The notes below the pieces were generated by a model, which saw nothing but the letters and a program-made list of their open reading frames with translations, ran no database searches and was not told the DNA's origin. The position numbers were made by a program, and so were the translations under genes. From Compostimonas suwonensis (lineage in GTDB: Bacteria; Actinomycetota; Actinomycetes; Actinomycetales; Microbacteriaceae), in assembly GCF_002797855.1 (NCBI RefSeq), contig NZ_PGFB01000003.1, positions 496,001 to 560,000 on the forward strand: DNA of 64,000 bases, read 5' to 3'. The stretch's first letter is position 1. Every line of letters begins with the position of its first letter. Of the stretch, positions 28,404 through 37,044 are shown one piece after another.

Positions 28404-31400
28404 ATGTCGGTGGCGGCGACTATTTTTGCTCACGTGATCTTCCGCGGTTTCCAACGCCTCCAGGCCTCCTCCACGGCCGTCCGAGAGCTCGAGCTCGACG
28501 ATTCGCAGAAGGCCGTGCTCGCCCTTCCCGGTGACGCGACGGCGGCCGTCCTGGGTGCGCCGGGCACGGGCAAGACCACGACCCTCGTCGAGCTCGTCGC
28601 CGACCGCGTGCAGCGCCTGGGGCTCTCGCCCGACGAGATCGTCGTGCTCGCGCCGACGCGGCAGGCCGCCTCGAGGCTGCGCGACACCCTCTCCCTGCGC
28701 CTCGGCGTGCCGACCAACGGGCCCATGGCGCGCACGGCGAACTCACTCGCCTTCCGCATCCTCTCGGAGCGCGCGGCCGCGAACGGCGATCCGGAGCCGC
28801 CCCGGCTGCTCACGGGCAGCGAGCAGGACACGATCATCTCCGAGCTGCTCGACGGCCATGAGGCCGAGGGCACCGGGCCGCAGTGGCCCGAGTCGATCCC
28901 GGCCGATGTGCGCCGCCTGCGCGGCTTCCGCACCGAGCTGCGCGAGCTCATCATGCGGGTCTCCGAGTCGGGGCTCCTCCCGGCCGAGCTGAGTGAGCTC
29001 GGCCGCCTCCACGGCATCCCCGAGTGGGTCGCGGCCGGCGAGTTCATCGCCGAGTACCACGAGATCGTGGACTCCTACCGGGGCGACCACCTCGACTCGG
29101 CCGAGCTCCTCGCCGAGGCGTCCCTCGTCGTGCGGCGCGGCGAGGCGCTCGGCGGCATCCGCCTGGTCGTGGTCGACGACCTGCAGGAGGCGACGCTCTC
29201 GGTCGTCACCCTGCTGCGCCAGCTCGCGGGGCGGGGCGTGCCCGTCATCGCCTTCGGTGATCCGGATGTCGCGACGAGCGCGTTCCGCGGGGCCCAGGCG
29301 AGCGCCCTCGGCACCCTCGCCGCCCGGCTCGGCGTCGAGCACGCCCACACGATCGTGCTCGAGGCCGCCCACCGCCAGGGCCCGGCCCTGCGGGAGCTCA
29401 CCGCGGGCATCACCGAGCGCATCGGCACGGCGGCGGCCGGCCGGCAGCGCCTCGCCCGGCCCGGTGCGGAGCTCGGGGCCCAGACCTCGCCGGTCGTGGC
29501 TGTGCAGGCCGCCTCGCCCGCGCTCGAGTTCGCCGAGATCGCCCGACGTCTGCGCGAGCACCACCTCATGCACGGCGTGCCGTGGTCGCGTATGGCCGTG
29601 ATCGTGCGCTCGGGCGCGCAGATCCCCGCCCTCTCGCGTGCTCTCGCGCTCGCGGAGGTTCCCACGACCTCGCCCGTCGGCGGGCACGCGCTGCGCGACG
29701 ACCCGGCGGCGAGCCAGCTCGTGAGAGCGGCGAACCTCGCGACCGGCCGGCAGCCGCTGACCCCCGAGCTCGCGACCGAGCTGCTGCTCGGGCCGCTCGG
29801 CGGCCTCGACGGGGTGGGGCTGCGTCGGGTGCGGCTGGCGCTGCGGCACGAGGAGGTCGCGGGCGGCGGCAACCGCCCCGCCGACGAGCTGCTCGTCGAG
29901 GCTCTCGACGACGCGGGCCGGCTCGCGACGATCGACTCCGGGCCGGCCCGCCGCGCCGCACGGCTCGCGACCCTGCTGGCCGCGGCTCGCGACCTGGCGG
30001 CCGCCGGTGCGACGATCGAAGAGCTGCTGTGGCTCATCTGGGAGCGCAGCGGTCTCGCCCCGCTCTGGTTCGACCAGGCGCTCGGCTCGGGCATCGTCGC
30101 CGACGAGGCCAACCGCAACCTCGACGGCGTCGTCGCGCTCTTCACCTCGGCGAAACGCTATGTCGAGCGGGTGCCCGACCGCCCGGCCTCCGAGTACCTC
30201 GCCGACTTCCTCGAGTCGGAGGTGCCCGAAGACACGCTCGCCCCGCGCTCGGCCGGGGAGTCGGTGCTCGTGAGCACGCCCAACGGAACGATCGGGGCCG
30301 AGTTCGAGATCGTCGCGGTCGCGCGGCTGCAAGAGAGCGTGTGGCCGAACCTGCGCCTGCGCGGCTCGCTCCTGCACCCGCAGCGGCTGGCGGGGCTCGC
30401 GGCGGGCATCCCGGAGTCGCCGGTCGACGAACGCGCGCAGGTGCTGAGCGACGAGCTGCGGATGTTCGCGCTCGCGGCCTCGCGGGCGACGAGACAGGTC
30501 ATCCTGAGCTCCACCGCCAACGAAGACGAGCAGCCGTCGCCGTTCACGCGGCTGGGCCCGGCGCCGCAGACGCCCGACGCGCGGCATCCGCTCTCGTTGC
30601 GGGGCCTCGTCGGCTCGCTGCGCCGTCGACTCGTGCTGACCCAGTCGCCCGAGGCCGCCGCGGCGCTCGCGCGCCTCGCCGCCGAGGGCGTGCCCGGCGC
30701 CGACCCGCGCAGCTGGTACGGACTGACCCCGCCCTCGACGGAGGCGCCGCTCGTCGATCTCAGCGACCCCGACGCCGTGGTCCCCGTCTCGCCCTCGCGG
30801 CTCGAGACCTTCGAGAAGTCGCCGCTCGCCTGGTTCATCGACAGCATGGCGGCCTCGCCGAGCGGCGCGGCCGCGGGCATCGGAACCCTCGTGCACGCCG
30901 TGATGGAGGAGGCGGGCACGACCCCCGACGCCGATGTGAGCGTCGAGGGGCTGTGGGCCGGCATCGAGCGGCGGTGGGAGGAACTGCGCTTCGACGCGCC
31001 GTGGCTCGCCGAGCGGGAGCGCCGGCGCACCCGGCAGCTCGCTCTCGGGCTCTCCGAGTACCTGGGCGACTTCGAGCGCGAGGGCAAGGTGCTGCTCGGC
31101 TCGGAGGGCCGGTTCAGCATCACGCTCGGCCGCGCGCAGCTCAACGGCTCGATCGACCGCGTCGAGATGACCCCGGAAGGAGCGATCGTGATCGTGGACC
31201 TGAAGACCGGCCGCTACGTGCCCTCCGCGGCGGCCGTCGCGACGCACGCTCAGCTCGGCAGCTATCAGCTCGCCGTTCGGGAGGGGGCGATCGAGGCGGT
31301 GCCGGGCGACGCCCGGAGCGGGGGTGCGAAGCTCGTCTTCGTGGCCGGGGGCATCCGCGGCAAGTCCTATCGCGACGTCGAGCAGGGGGCGTTCGACGAG

Positions 31401-31550
31401 GAGGCGATGGAGGTCTTCCGCGACCGCATCGCCGACGCCGTCGAGGGTATGGCCGGAGCGCGGTTCGAGGGCGTCCTCAACCTGGGGGAGCGCGATCCGC
31501 ACGCCTCCTGGGCGCATCGCATCCACCTCGTCGCGGCGGTGTCGGCATGA
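28404..31550 (+). CDS. adnA: AdnA-type helicase-nuclease subunit
   Basis: One subunit of the AdnAB complex, which resects DNA double-strand breaks in actinobacteria in place of RecBCD/AddAB. The 1048-residue protein has a UvrD-like motor (Walker A GAPGTGKTTT, 51-60; a weak Walker B reading VVVDDLQEAT where active helicases have DEYQD) and a C-terminal PD-(D/E)xK nuclease. The nuclease motifs are GTLVHAVMEE, VIVDLKTGRY and QLGSYQLAV (about 830-960). The weak motor motif and gene order point to AdnA and not AdnB. The start is the ATG at 28404, after GGGAG. Its stop overlaps the adnB start (ATGA). Confidence 0.88.
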   Translation: MSVAATIFAHVIFRGFQRLQASSTAVRELELDDSQKAVLALPGDATAAVLGAPGTGKTTTLVELVADRVQRLGLSPDEIVVLAPTRQAASRLRDTLSLRLGVPTNGPMARTANSLAFRILSERAAANGDPEPPRLLTGSEQDTIISELLDGHEAEGTGPQWPESIPADVRRLRGFRTELRELIMRVSESGLLPAELSELGRLHGIPEWVAAGEFIAEYHEIVDSYRGDHLDSAELLAEASLVVRRGEALGGIRLVVVDDLQEATLSVVTLLRQLAGRGVPVIAFGDPDVATSAFRGAQASALGTLAARLGVEHAHTIVLEAAHRQGPALRELTAGITERIGTAAAGRQRLARPGAELGAQTSPVVAVQAASPALEFAEIARRLREHHLMHGVPWSRMAVIVRSGAQIPALSRALALAEVPTTSPVGGHALRDDPAASQLVRAANLATGRQPLTPELATELLLGPLGGLDGVGLRRVRLALRHEEVAGGGNRPADELLVEALDDAGRLATIDSGPARRAARLATLLAAARDLAAAGATIEELLWLIWERSGLAPLWFDQALGSGIVADEANRNLDGVVALFTSAKRYVERVPDRPASEYLADFLESEVPEDTLAPRSAGESVLVSTPNGTIGAEFEIVAVARLQESVWPNLRLRGSLLHPQRLAGLAAGIPESPVDERAQVLSDELRMFALAASRATRQVILSSTANEDEQPSPFTRLGPAPQTPDARHPLSLRGLVGSLRRRLVLTQSPEAAAALARLAAEGVPGADPRSWYGLTPPSTEAPLVDLSDPDAVVPVSPSRLETFEKSPLAWFIDSMAASPSGAAAGIGTLVHAVMEEAGTTPDADVSVEGLWAGIERRWEELRFDAPWLAERERRRTRQLALGLSEYLGDFEREGKVLLGSEGRFSITLGRAQLNGSIDRVEMTPEGAIVIVDLKTGRYVPSAAAVATHAQLGSYQLAVREGAIEAVPGDARSGGAKLVFVAGGIRGKSYRDVEQGAFDEEAMEVFRDRIADAVEGMAGARFEGVLNLGERDPHASWAHRIHLVAAVSA

Positions 31551-34500
31551 GCGCCCTGCTTCCCGACGCCGAGCTCACGGGCGCGTCGCAGAACGTCGCC
31601 GGGTCGGCCGCACCTGCCTCGCCGGCGATCTCGGCGCTCGAGATCGCGCACGCGCTGCACCTGCCGCCGCCGACCCCGCAGCAGCAGGCCGTCATCGAGG
31701 CGCCGCTGAGTCCGAGCATCGTCGTCGCGGGGGCGGGGAGCGGCAAGACCGAGACCATGGCGAACCGCGTCGTCTGGCTGCTCGCGAACGGGCACGTGCG
31801 CGTGCCGCAGATCCTCGGGCTCACCTTCACCCGCAAGGCCGCGGGCGAGCTCGCCGAGCGCATCCGCAAGCGGATCACGGAGCTCGTCGACACGCAGCTC
31901 GTGAGCCTCGAGTTCGACCCCTTCGACGCCCCGACCGTGGCGACCTACAACTCCTTCGCCAACAGCATCTTCCGCGAGCACGCCCTGCGGCTCGGCCGGG
32001 AGCCGGATTCCGCGATCCTGAGCGAGGCCTCGGCCTGGCAGCTCGCCCGCTCGCTCGTCGTGGCGAGCACCGACGAGCGTCTCGTCGACCTCGACAAGAG
32101 CGTCGACGCCGTCACGGCCGCCGTGCTCGAGCTGAGCCGGGCGCTCGGCGAGAACGTCGCCGAGGCGAGCGCCGTCGACGCCATGGCCCGAGAGTTCCTC
32201 ACCCTCCGCGAGCTGCCCACGGGCAGCGCCCGGGTCAAGGAGATGTACCGCTACGTACGGTCGTCGACCGAGGTGGTCGCGGCCATCCCGCCGCTGCTCG
32301 AGCTCGCGACCCGGTTCGCCGAGGAGAAGAAGCGCCGCGGCTACGTCGAGTACTCCGATCAGGTCGCGCTCGCGCTCGCCGTCTGCGAGAGGGTCCCCGA
32401 GGTCGTCGACGACTACCGGGAGCGCTTCCGGGTCGTGCTCCTCGACGAATACCAGGACACCTCGGTCGTGCAGACCCGCCTGCTCAAGACCCTCTTCGCG
32501 GGCGGCGCGGTCATGGCCGTCGGCGACCCGCACCAGTCGATCTACGGATGGCGCGGCGCCAGCTCCGCGAACCTCGACGAGTTCTCACGCGACTTCACCG
32601 GCCGCGACACCGGGGCCATCGAGTACGCGCTCTCGACGAGCTGGCGCAACCCGCGCACGGTCCTGCAGGCCGCGAACACGCTCGTCGCCCCGCTCACGGC
32701 CGCCTCGGCGGTGCACGTCGAGCAGCTCGGCGCGCGCCCGGGAGCGAGCGATGGCGTGCTCGACACGGTCTTCCCCGAGACTGTCGACGACGAGGCGCGC
32801 GCGATCGCGCGCTGGCTCCACTCCGAGCTGCGCCGGCCGAACGCGAAAGACGAGGCGCGCTCGGCGGCGATCCTCTGCCGCTCCATCAAGCGCATCGACG
32901 CCTTCACGGCGGCGCTCGACGAGCAGGGTGTTCCCTACCACGTGCTCGGGCTCGGCGGGCTGCTCGAGCAGCCGGTCATCGCCGATCTCGTGAGCGCGCT
33001 GCGCGTCATCCACTACCCGACGGCGGGCTCGGAGCTCATCCGCCTGCTGGCGGGGGCGCGCTGGCGGATCGGCGCTCGCGACATCCGCAGCCTCAACGGT
33101 CTCGCCTCCTGGCTCGCGGCCCGTGACCACCGCTACCGTCCGCTCGAGACGGAGGTGCGCGACGGGCTGCGCCGCTCGGTGGTCGACGACGAGGGCAAAT
33201 CGCTCATCGACGCCCTCGACTTCCTCGTCGAGGCCCCGGCCGGCCACACGGCGCTGAGCGACTTCTCGGCCGATGGCCTCGACCGGATGCGCCAAGCCGG
33301 CCGGCAGCTGGCCTGGCTGCGGTCGCGGGTCGGGCTCGACCTGCTCGACCTCGTGACCCTCGTGCAACAGGAGCTGCTGCTCGACGTCGAGGTCGCCGCC
33401 AACGAGTCCTCGCCGCTCGGGCAGCCCAGCCTCGTCGCCTTCGGCGAGCAGGTCGCGGCTTTCGTCGCGTCCTCCGAGAGCAGCACCCTCGGCGCCTTCC
33501 TCGGCTGGCTCACAGAGGCCGAGCAGCGCGACAACCTCGCCCCGCGGCAGGAGGAGCCCGAGCCGGGCACCGTGCAGATCCTCACGATCCACGGGGCGAA
33601 AGGCCTCGAATGGGACACGGTCGTCGTGCCGCGGATGGTGGAGGGCGAGCTGCCGGGGGCACCGCGGAGCAAACGGGGCTGGCTGAGCCTCGGAGCCCTG
33701 CCCTACGAGTTCCGGGGCGACGCGAGCGAGCTGCCGAAGCTCGACTGGCGCGGTCTCGACACGCAGAAGGAGTTCGACGAGGCCTTCGAGCTGTTCATGA
33801 CGGAGGTCGAGGCGAGGCACGCCGAGGAGCAGCGCCGTCTCGCCTACGTCGCGATCACCCGGGCGCGGGAGAGCGTGCTGCTCAGCGGATCGTTCTGGTC
33901 GACGCAGACGAAGCCGCGCCCGCCGGGAGCCTTCCTCCACGAGCTCGCGCGGGCCGGCGTGATCGATCCGGCCGCCCTCCCCGAGGCGAGCGAGTTCGAG
34001 CAGAACCCGCTCGAGTCGGCGACCGCGACCCGGCTCTGGCCGCTCGACCCGTTCGGCACCCGGCGGGGCAGGGTAGAGTCGGCGGCGGCGCTCGTGCGCT
34101 CGGCCGATCCGCTCGCGCACACCCCGTGGTCGCACGACATCGAGCTGCTGCTCGCCGAACGCCATCAGCGGCAGCGCGCGAACGAGACGGTCGTGGCGCC
34201 CGCCCGCATCCCGGCCTCCCGTTTCAAGGACTACGTGAGCGCACCCCAGACCGTCGCCGCCTCGTTGCGCCGACCGATGCCCGAGAGGCCGTTCCGGCAG
34301 ACGCGCACGGGAACCCGCTTCCACAGCTGGGTCGAGCAGCGTTTCGGGCACGGTGCGGTGCCCGACACGATCGACGCGGATGCGAGCGAGCTGGACTTCG
34401 ACCTCGATCTCGGCCCGGGTCCGAGCCCGGATCCCGACCTCGGCGAGCCGAGCGCGGAGGCCCAGGAGCTCGAGAGGCTGCAGGCGAATTTCGAGCGCTC

Positions 34501-34975
34501 GGAGTGGGCCGGCCGCAGGCCCGAGTTCGTCGAGGTGGAGATCCACCTGCGGCTCGGCGGGCACATCGTGATCTGCAAGCTCGACGCCGTGTACGTGCAG
34601 GGCGGCGGGGCGGACGGTGGCGGGGCGGACGGCGGTGGTGGCGGCATCCGTTACCAGATCGTCGACTGGAAGACCGGCAAGGCCCCGAAAGACGCGGACG
34701 ACCTCGAGCTCAAGCAGTTGCAGCTCGCGCTCTACCGTCTCGCCTTCGCACGCTGGAAGGGCGTCGACCCCACCCTCGTCGACGCCGTGTTCTACTTCGT
34801 GGGCGACGATCTCGTGGTGCGGCCGGAGCGGCTCTACTCCGAAGACGACCTTCTGTCGGCATGGGGATCCGTGTTCGTCGACGAGGAGCCGTCGGACGCG
34901 GCGTCGTCGGGGCGCTCGGAGTCGAACTCGCTCTCGAAGGCGGCGAGGCCGTTCTCGAACTCCGATCTGTCGTAG
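31547..34975 (+). CDS. adnB: AdnB-type helicase-nuclease subunit
   Basis: The main motor subunit of AdnAB, 1142 residues. Superfamily 1 helicase motifs: VVAGAGSGKTET (60-70), GLTFTRKAAGELAERI, LLDEYQDTS (intact Walker B), GDPHQSIYGWRGA, ILTIHGAKGLEWD and YVAITRARE. The C-terminal RecB-type nuclease has GTRFHSWVEQ, a substrate-binding strand at about 1000 and QIVDWKTGKAP, then QLQLALYRLAF. Between the strand and DWKTG lies a low-complexity insert of Gly with GGGAD repeats (34604-34645). The ATG overlaps the adnA stop. Its last 142 bases run antisense to the phosphotransferase-like gene. Confidence 0.9.
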   Translation: MSALLPDAELTGASQNVAGSAAPASPAISALEIAHALHLPPPTPQQQAVIEAPLSPSIVVAGAGSGKTETMANRVVWLLANGHVRVPQILGLTFTRKAAGELAERIRKRITELVDTQLVSLEFDPFDAPTVATYNSFANSIFREHALRLGREPDSAILSEASAWQLARSLVVASTDERLVDLDKSVDAVTAAVLELSRALGENVAEASAVDAMAREFLTLRELPTGSARVKEMYRYVRSSTEVVAAIPPLLELATRFAEEKKRRGYVEYSDQVALALAVCERVPEVVDDYRERFRVVLLDEYQDTSVVQTRLLKTLFAGGAVMAVGDPHQSIYGWRGASSANLDEFSRDFTGRDTGAIEYALSTSWRNPRTVLQAANTLVAPLTAASAVHVEQLGARPGASDGVLDTVFPETVDDEARAIARWLHSELRRPNAKDEARSAAILCRSIKRIDAFTAALDEQGVPYHVLGLGGLLEQPVIADLVSALRVIHYPTAGSELIRLLAGARWRIGARDIRSLNGLASWLAARDHRYRPLETEVRDGLRRSVVDDEGKSLIDALDFLVEAPAGHTALSDFSADGLDRMRQAGRQLAWLRSRVGLDLLDLVTLVQQELLLDVEVAANESSPLGQPSLVAFGEQVAAFVASSESSTLGAFLGWLTEAEQRDNLAPRQEEPEPGTVQILTIHGAKGLEWDTVVVPRMVEGELPGAPRSKRGWLSLGALPYEFRGDASELPKLDWRGLDTQKEFDEAFELFMTEVEARHAEEQRRLAYVAITRARESVLLSGSFWSTQTKPRPPGAFLHELARAGVIDPAALPEASEFEQNPLESATATRLWPLDPFGTRRGRVESAAALVRSADPLAHTPWSHDIELLLAERHQRQRANETVVAPARIPASRFKDYVSAPQTVAASLRRPMPERPFRQTRTGTRFHSWVEQRFGHGAVPDTIDADASELDFDLDLGPGPSPDPDLGEPSAEAQELERLQANFERSEWAGRRPEFVEVEIHLRLGGHIVICKLDAVYVQGGGADGGGADGGGGGIRYQIVDWKTGKAPKDADDLELKQLQLALYRLAFARWKGVDPTLVDAVFYFVGDDLVVRPERLYSEDDLLSAWGSVFVDEEPSDAASSGRSESNSLSKAARPFSNSDLS

Positions 34976-36006
34976 GAGTCGGTGTGCAGGTGCGATGCGT
35001 CGGGCGCCGTGCGGCCGCGCGGGGTGCTGTCGAGCAGTGCCTCGACGGCGTCGACCGTGAGCACGGGGCCCGTCGGCGGCGAGAGCGGGTTCATGACGTC
35101 GCTGTGCACCGTGTCGACGAGGCCGTCGAGCATCTGGACCGCGTCGTCGACGATGCCCTCGTTGTGGGTGTCGAGGCCGTGCAGCAGCCAGCGGGCCAGC
35201 TCCAGCTCGGCGTAGAGCATCGCGCGCTGCGAGACCTGGGCGTCGCTTCCGAGCCCTCGGCCGGCGAGGTAGGAGCCCATCGCGCTCTCCGTCGACTCGG
35301 GATGCGCGGCGAGCAGCCAGTGCAGGTCTTTGGCCGGGTCGCCGACCTGCAGCGAGCCCCAGCCGATGATCCCGGCCACGGTCGCCCCCCTCACGAGGAA
35401 GGAGTCGGCGGAGAGGGCGCCGTTGACGACGGTCGGCGTGAACTGCCACAGCCCGTCGTCATCCGTCGCCTGCTCCCAGCGGCGCACGAGACTCGCGGGC
35501 ACCCGGCCGGTGTCGGCGGCGCGGCCGACGAGGGTCACCGTCGACTGGCGGCACTCGGCGGCCGAGCGGCTGGGCAGGCCCGCCTCGGCGACGAACGCCG
35601 TGGTGAGACCGTGGATGGCGGCGATCGACGTGCCGATCGAGGCGGCGAGCCCGTCGGCCGCGCCGATGCTCTGCACCGAGACCTTGTCGCCGGGCAGGAA
35701 GTCGTAGACGACGGCCCGGGTGCCCGAGATGGGCGCCTGGCCGAGATAGCCGGGCACGTCGAAGGGCAGGCGGCTGCGCACGCCCGTCGTCAGCGCGCGC
35801 AGGGCGATCAGGTCGGCCGACTGCTCCGTCTCCGCCGACTGCGAGGTGGGGACCCGGATGACGAGCTCGCGCCCGTCGCGTGTGGTGAGCAGCGCCGAGT
35901 CGAAGTCGCCCTGTTCGCCGAGCGAGTACGTCCTCGCGGCGACCACGTCGACGCCGGGGACAGCCGCGGTAGCCAACGCGGCTAGAGTGAGATGGGATCT
36001 GGCCAT
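34834..36006 (-). CDS. Phosphotransferase-fold protein lacking catalytic residues
   Basis: A 390-residue member of the aminoglycoside/macrolide phosphotransferase (APH) fold family. The N-lobe (about 25-100) and a recognisable C-lobe are present, but the catalytic loop that reads HGDxxxxN in active kinases is VVNGALSADSFL at 193-204, and the metal-binding IDW is IIGWG at 213-217. The structural GDPAKDL at 222-228 is kept. So it is probably a pseudokinase, or binds a ligand without phosphotransfer; a resistance role is unlikely. I prefer the ATG at 36006; one at 36051 is possible. The C-terminal 50 residues are low-complexity and are read antisense to the adnB end. Confidence 0.78.
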   Translation of the reverse strand: MARSHLTLAALATAAVPGVDVVAARTYSLGEQGDFDSALLTTRDGRELVIRVPTSQSAETEQSADLIALRALTTGVRSRLPFDVPGYLGQAPISGTRAVVYDFLPGDKVSVQSIGAADGLAASIGTSIAAIHGLTTAFVAEAGLPSRSAAECRQSTVTLVGRAADTGRVPASLVRRWEQATDDDGLWQFTPTVVNGALSADSFLVRGATVAGIIGWGSLQVGDPAKDLHWLLAAHPESTESAMGSYLAGRGLGSDAQVSQRAMLYAELELARWLLHGLDTHNEGIVDDAVQMLDGLVDTVHSDVMNPLSPPTGPVLTVDAVEALLDSTPRGRTAPDASHLHTDSYDRSEFENGLAAFESEFDSERPDDAASDGSSSTNTDPHADRRSSSE

Positions 36007-36093
36007 GCCATCTAGGTTAGGTTGACTCGTCTCGACCGGGCCGTTCGCCACGCCTCCGCCTGAGCTTCCGCTCGCACGACCGTAAGGGTGCCC

Positions 36094-37044
36094 ATGTCAC
36101 GCTCCGTCTTGGCCCGCCTGCCCTTGTCCCGTCACGATGTCGACCGGGATGCCGCGACTCGCGCCGATCCGGAGCTCTTCGAGAAGCTCGCCGCCGACCC
36201 CGCGACCCGCTACCTCGTGCTCTGGCAGGGCAAGGCGCTGCTCGCCGCCCGGACCGCCGGCGCCCCCGCCGAGACCGCGCTCGCGCTCCTGACCGCCGCT
36301 GAGGCGCCCGAGGCGCAGCAGCGCGTGTACCTGGGCCGCTCGCTCACCGCCGGTGCGGAGGAGCACGTCGCGACGCCGTACGTCGCACTCGATCTCGCGG
36401 ATGCCGCGGCATCCGCCCTCGAAAGCGACGAGTCGCGCTGGGTGAACCTGCGCCTCGTCGCCACCGAGCTGAGCGACCGCGACGCGGGGCTCTTCACCGA
36501 GGCGCTCGCGATCCTCAACTGGCACGCATCGCACGGCTTCTCGCCGCGCAACGGATCGCCGACCGTCGTCGAGATGGGCGGCTGGGTGCGCCGGTCTCCG
36601 GTCGACAACTCGGAGGTCTTCCCGCGCACCGACCCCGCGATCATCGTCGCGATCCTCGATGCCGACGACCGGCTGCTGCTCGGCTCGAACGCCATGTGGG
36701 AGAGCAACCGCTTCTCGCTGCTCGCCGGTTTCGTGGAGCCGGGGGAGTCGCTCGAGGCGGCCGTCGTACGCGAGGTCTTCGAGGAGTCGGGCATGCGCGT
36801 CGTCGACCCCGTCTACCTCGGATCGCAGCCGTGGCCGTTCCCGGCCTCGCTCATGCTCGGCTTCCGCGCTCAGCTGGCGCACGATCAGGACGCGATCGAG
36901 CTGCGGCCCGACGGCGAGGAGATCCTCGAGCTGCGCTGGTTCACGCGCGAGCAGCTGCGCCGTGAGGCCGACGACATCCTGCTGCCCGGCCCGTCGTCGA
37001 TCGCGCGGTCGATCATCGACGATTGGCTGAACGACGGTGACTGA
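36094..37044 (+). CDS. nudC: NAD(H) pyrophosphatase / NAD-decapping Nudix hydrolase
   Basis: Nudix enzyme of 316 residues that splits NAD(H) to NMN and AMP and, in studied homologues, removes NAD caps from RNA. The Nudix box is intact (GFVEPGESLEAA then REVFEESG, about 207-231), and the NudC-specific SQPWPFPASLM follows. The zinc ribbon between the two domains has lost all four cysteines: the segment expected as FCPRCG reads FSPRNG, and the second pair reads RRSPVDNSEVFPR. I prefer the ATG at 36094 after AAGGG, over a GTG at 36088. It overlaps the uvrD2 start by eight bases. Confidence 0.9.
   Translation: MSRSVLARLPLSRHDVDRDAATRADPELFEKLAADPATRYLVLWQGKALLAARTAGAPAETALALLTAAEAPEAQQRVYLGRSLTAGAEEHVATPYVALDLADAAASALESDESRWVNLRLVATELSDRDAGLFTEALAILNWHASHGFSPRNGSPTVVEMGGWVRRSPVDNSEVFPRTDPAIIVAILDADDRLLLGSNAMWESNRFSLLAGFVEPGESLEAAVVREVFEESGMRVVDPVYLGSQPWPFPASLMLGFRAQLAHDQDAIELRPDGEEILELRWFTREQLRREADDILLPGPSSIARSIIDDWLNDGD

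Noticed and set aside
28743-31526. Very long open frame antisense to adnA (and similar ones opposite mfs, uvrD2, aldehyde dehydrogenase and UPF0182 genes)
   Set aside because: High third-position GC makes antisense frames open by chance. The translations are Arg/Glu/Val-rich, without motifs, whereas the sense frames carry full domain signatures.
34834-36006. Macrolide resistance phosphotransferase
   Set aside because: The fold matches, but the catalytic Asp and metal-binding Asp are absent, and the gene sits in a conserved housekeeping block.
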